A DNA stretch of 23,750 nucleotides, from the NCBI GenBank assembly GCA_035291905.1, contig DATDRF010000083.1, positions 1 to 23,750 of the forward strand. The letters are read 5' to 3'. The notes under the pieces were generated by a model. That model saw only the letters and a program-made list of their open reading frames with translations, was not told the origin of the DNA and did not search any database. Shown one piece after another: positions 23,610-23,750 of this stretch; the first letter of the stretch is position 1, and each line of letters opens with the position of its first letter. Origin of the DNA: JACPLA01 sp035291905 (GTDB lineage Bacteria > Bacteroidota > Ignavibacteria > UBA10030). The translations under genes and the position numbers were made by a program.

Positions 23610-23750
23610 GGTAGTGTCTCAATTTGGTTGTAGTTTCTAACGCAGAGACGCAGAGGTCGCAAAGAAACGCAGAGGAGACTCCGAATTTCTGCTTTTCTCT
23701 GCGAACCTCTGCGTCCTTTGCGACTCTGCGTTGTAGTCTATATTTGAAAT
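23610..23750. repeat. MITE-like palindromic intergenic repeat, 3' copy (cut by window end)
   Basis: The element opens with GGTAGTG (23610-23616). The body is a long imperfect palindrome. Its left arm is four 9-bp units (23639-23674: AACGCAGAG, ACGCAGAGG, TCGCAAAGA, AACGCAGAG). The right arm has four related units on the other strand (about 23696-23732), and a loop lies around 23680-23694. A second, truncated copy occupies 1-142, and its right end is the reverse complement of this left end. The right terminus should therefore complete just beyond 23750. There is no coding capacity. It is 51 nt after carB2 and could also act as an mRNA-end hairpin. Confidence 0.7.
23717..23746 (+). promoter_or_regulatory. 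Possible outward-facing promoter at the repeat end
   Basis: TTTG (23717-23720), 18 nt, then TATATTTG (23739-23746) nearly fits the Bacteroidota promoter pattern and points out of the repeat towards whatever lies downstream. The spacing is one nt short of the usual range. The equivalent in the 5' copy (TAGTATTG at 119-126, no TTTG) is degraded. Confidence 0.25.

Noticed and set aside
23639..23732. The 9-bp repeat units as a CRISPR array
   Set aside because: The units are contiguous with no spacers, are arranged as a palindrome, and no cas genes are near.

Overview
The window is a gene-dense stretch of bacterial chromosome (GC in the mid-50s % by eye) with 15 protein genes, mostly on the + strand. 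It has no tRNA, rRNA, CRISPR array or transposase gene that I can see. Several features suggest a member of the Bacteroidota/Ignavibacteria (FCB) group: Bacteroidota-style TTTG-N20-TAnnTTTG promoter candidates, an exported LTxxQ (Spy/CpxP-like) protein, a MoaC-MogA fusion, and a very large GAF/PAS hybrid kinase. This placement is an inference, not a demonstration.

Layout. 1-142: truncated copy of a MITE-like intergenic repeat, itself interrupted by a 63-bp palindromic insert. 192-3661: a small CPXCG cysteine-rich protein, mutS and a DUF3109 protein, closely spaced. 3803-6676: a GAF-like/SpoIIE (PP2C) phosphatase and a HerA-like ATPase. 6755-8354: the MsrP/MsrQ periplasmic methionine-sulfoxide reductase system. 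8445-10171: an overlapping pair made of a lipoprotein and a signal-peptide/coiled-coil/C-terminal-TM protein, both without a recognised family. 10191-10226: a bidirectional terminator between convergent genes. 10243-13029 (minus strand): aconitase. 13175-23559: five tightly packed + strand genes: a 1882-aa hybrid sensor kinase, a MoaC-MogA fusion overlapping it by 8 nt, then carB N-half, a secreted LTxxQ protein and carB C-half, each overlapping the next. 23610-23750: a second copy of the terminal repeat, cut by the window end.

How the genes fit together. Most are housekeeping: mismatch repair, TCA cycle, molybdenum cofactor, carbamoyl phosphate for pyrimidines and arginine, and periplasmic protein repair. 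The Moco fusion makes the pterin cofactor precursor that MsrP needs. The most unusual arrangement is carbamoyl-phosphate synthase large subunit split into two complete halves (490 and 607 aa) at a loop of the oligomerisation domain. A gene for an exported Spy-like protein lies between them and is translationally overlapped on both sides (4 nt and 17 nt). The other points worth a second look are the two copies of the 9-bp-unit palindromic repeat at the window ends, the uncharacterised lipoprotein/coiled-coil envelope pair, and a HerA ATPase with no nuclease partner beside it.
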